Source: Gymnorhina tibicen (lineage: Eukaryota; Chordata; Aves; Passeriformes; Artamidae). Taken from it: a stretch of 64,000 nucleotides of DNA. The stretch spans positions 682,217 to 746,216 of the forward strand of contig VXAZ01003899.1 in assembly GCA_013399875.1 (NCBI GenBank). The letters are read 5' to 3'. Shown one piece after another: positions 63,704 to 64,000 of this stretch; within the stretch, counting starts at the first letter, position 1; each line of letters opens with the position of its first letter. A program made the position numbers and the translations under genes. The notes beneath the pieces are model-generated. The model was not told where the DNA came from and did not search any database. It was given only the letters and a program-made list of their open reading frames with translations.

Positions 63704-64000
63704 GTAGGCCTGGCCCCGGGGCCGGGAGCTGTGCTGCTGCATTCCTGCTTTACACCTAATTTACACCTGCTTTACACCTCTCTTCCCTGCTGCTCTGACT
63801 TGGGGGGGATGGCAAATAGCAGAAGATAAAGCTAAGCCAGCCTCTGCAGAGAGTACAGGAGGGGACCTATCACTTAGAGAAAGGGGGACGTAGCAAAGAG
63901 TTTTATTCTCTGTCTCCTGAATCCTCAAGGTTTGCTGCTCGAAGGATTTGGGTGGGATGTTTAAAGTAGAGGTTGTTGTGAGGTTGACCCTCAGCAAGCA
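63704..64000 (+). other. Start of the last SLIT3 intron (partial)
   Basis: The intron begins with a GC-rich stretch, then three copies of TTTACACCT at 11-bp spacing (63749, 63760 and 63771). No cystine-knot coding sequence appears before the window ends. Confidence 0.88.
63749..63779. repeat. Three direct copies of TTTACACCT at 11-bp period
   Basis: The copies start at 63749, 63760 and 63771 with 2-base spacers that vary (AA, GC). It is a very short tandem array 46 bp inside the last intron. Confidence 0.88.

Larger units (their letters stand above)
1..64000 (+). other. SLIT3: SLIT3 gene body, 3' portion, partial at both ends
   Basis: Ten exons on the + strand join in frame into the C-terminal half of a Slit protein: EGF 1-6, laminin G, EGF 7-9. 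Slit proteins are secreted axon-guidance and angiogenic ligands. Their N-terminal leucine-rich repeats bind ROBO receptors, and the part encoded here contributes matrix binding and proteolytic processing. The assignment to SLIT3 rather than SLIT1 or SLIT2 rests on recalled paralogue sequences: the linker [13 protein letters not shown], the laminin G strand [16 protein letters not shown] and the EGF3 sequence are SLIT3-like. The 5' exons (signal peptide, four LRR blocks) and the last exon (cystine knot, 3' UTR) lie outside the window. The encoded stretch corresponds to roughly residues 909-1446 of the 1523-residue human protein, counted from memory. No promoter or polyadenylation site of this gene is expected here. 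Confidence 0.95.

Noticed and set aside
1..64000. mir-218-2, which is hosted by an intron of SLIT3 in vertebrates
   Set aside because: The mature sequence beginning TTGTGCTTGATC was looked for and not seen. The host intron is expected much further 5' in the gene.
63704..64000. Cystine-knot (CTCK) terminal exon
   Set aside because: No cysteine-rich coding sequence of that type appears before the window ends.
1..64000. CRISPR arrays, operons, tRNA or rRNA genes
   Set aside because: No regularly spaced repeats with unique spacers, no ribosome-binding-site gene strings and no cloverleaf or rRNA sequence were recognised. The DNA is vertebrate intronic and exonic.

Overview
The window is vertebrate genomic DNA, and it looks avian. 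It holds widely spaced exons with GT-AG borders, dispersed CR1-type LINE remnants ending in the ATTCTGTGAT-like tail typical of bird and reptile genomes, and no operon-like coding. One gene accounts for all the coding I can support: the 3' part of SLIT3, on the + strand. SLIT3 is a secreted ligand of ROBO receptors.

Ten consecutive coding exons were placed by hand: 1175-1299, 16519-16616, 22659-22798, 34682-34775, 39716-39853, 43654-43894, 44550-44680, 58743-58897, 61073-61358 and 63495-63703. Their splice phases chain without a break. They give about 539 codons with no frameshift or stop. The product starts just after the last leucine-rich-repeat block and runs through EGF 1-6, the laminin G domain and EGF 7-9. 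It stops one exon short of the C-terminal cystine-knot domain. The residues match my recollection of human SLIT3 rather than SLIT2 (for example [49 protein letters not shown]). If the human 36-exon layout is conserved, these are exons 26-35.

About 97% of the window is intron. Introns 1300-16518, 22799-34681 and 44681-58742 are the largest. They contain a decayed CR1 LINE (14478-15254), a short CR1 3' tail (1540-1620), an internally repetitive unit that resembles a known avian dispersed repeat (28945-29215), several microsatellites and many short tandem duplications. A G-rich 12-bp minisatellite (54695-54776) is followed by a 20-bp minisatellite (54785-54884), with an unresolved base between them. 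CpG-dense patches lie at 13945-14220, 38190-38440, 43650-43990 (over an exon) and 54530-55320.

I found no second protein-coding gene, RNA gene, CRISPR array or new biological system. The points most worth checking are the intronic CpG island with a strong splice donor near 55315, a paired E-box/homeodomain inverted repeat at 45814-45837, a 52-bp segment shared by two introns, and two protein features: an altered EGF4 loop and a linker that lacks the arginine of the SLIT2 cleavage site.
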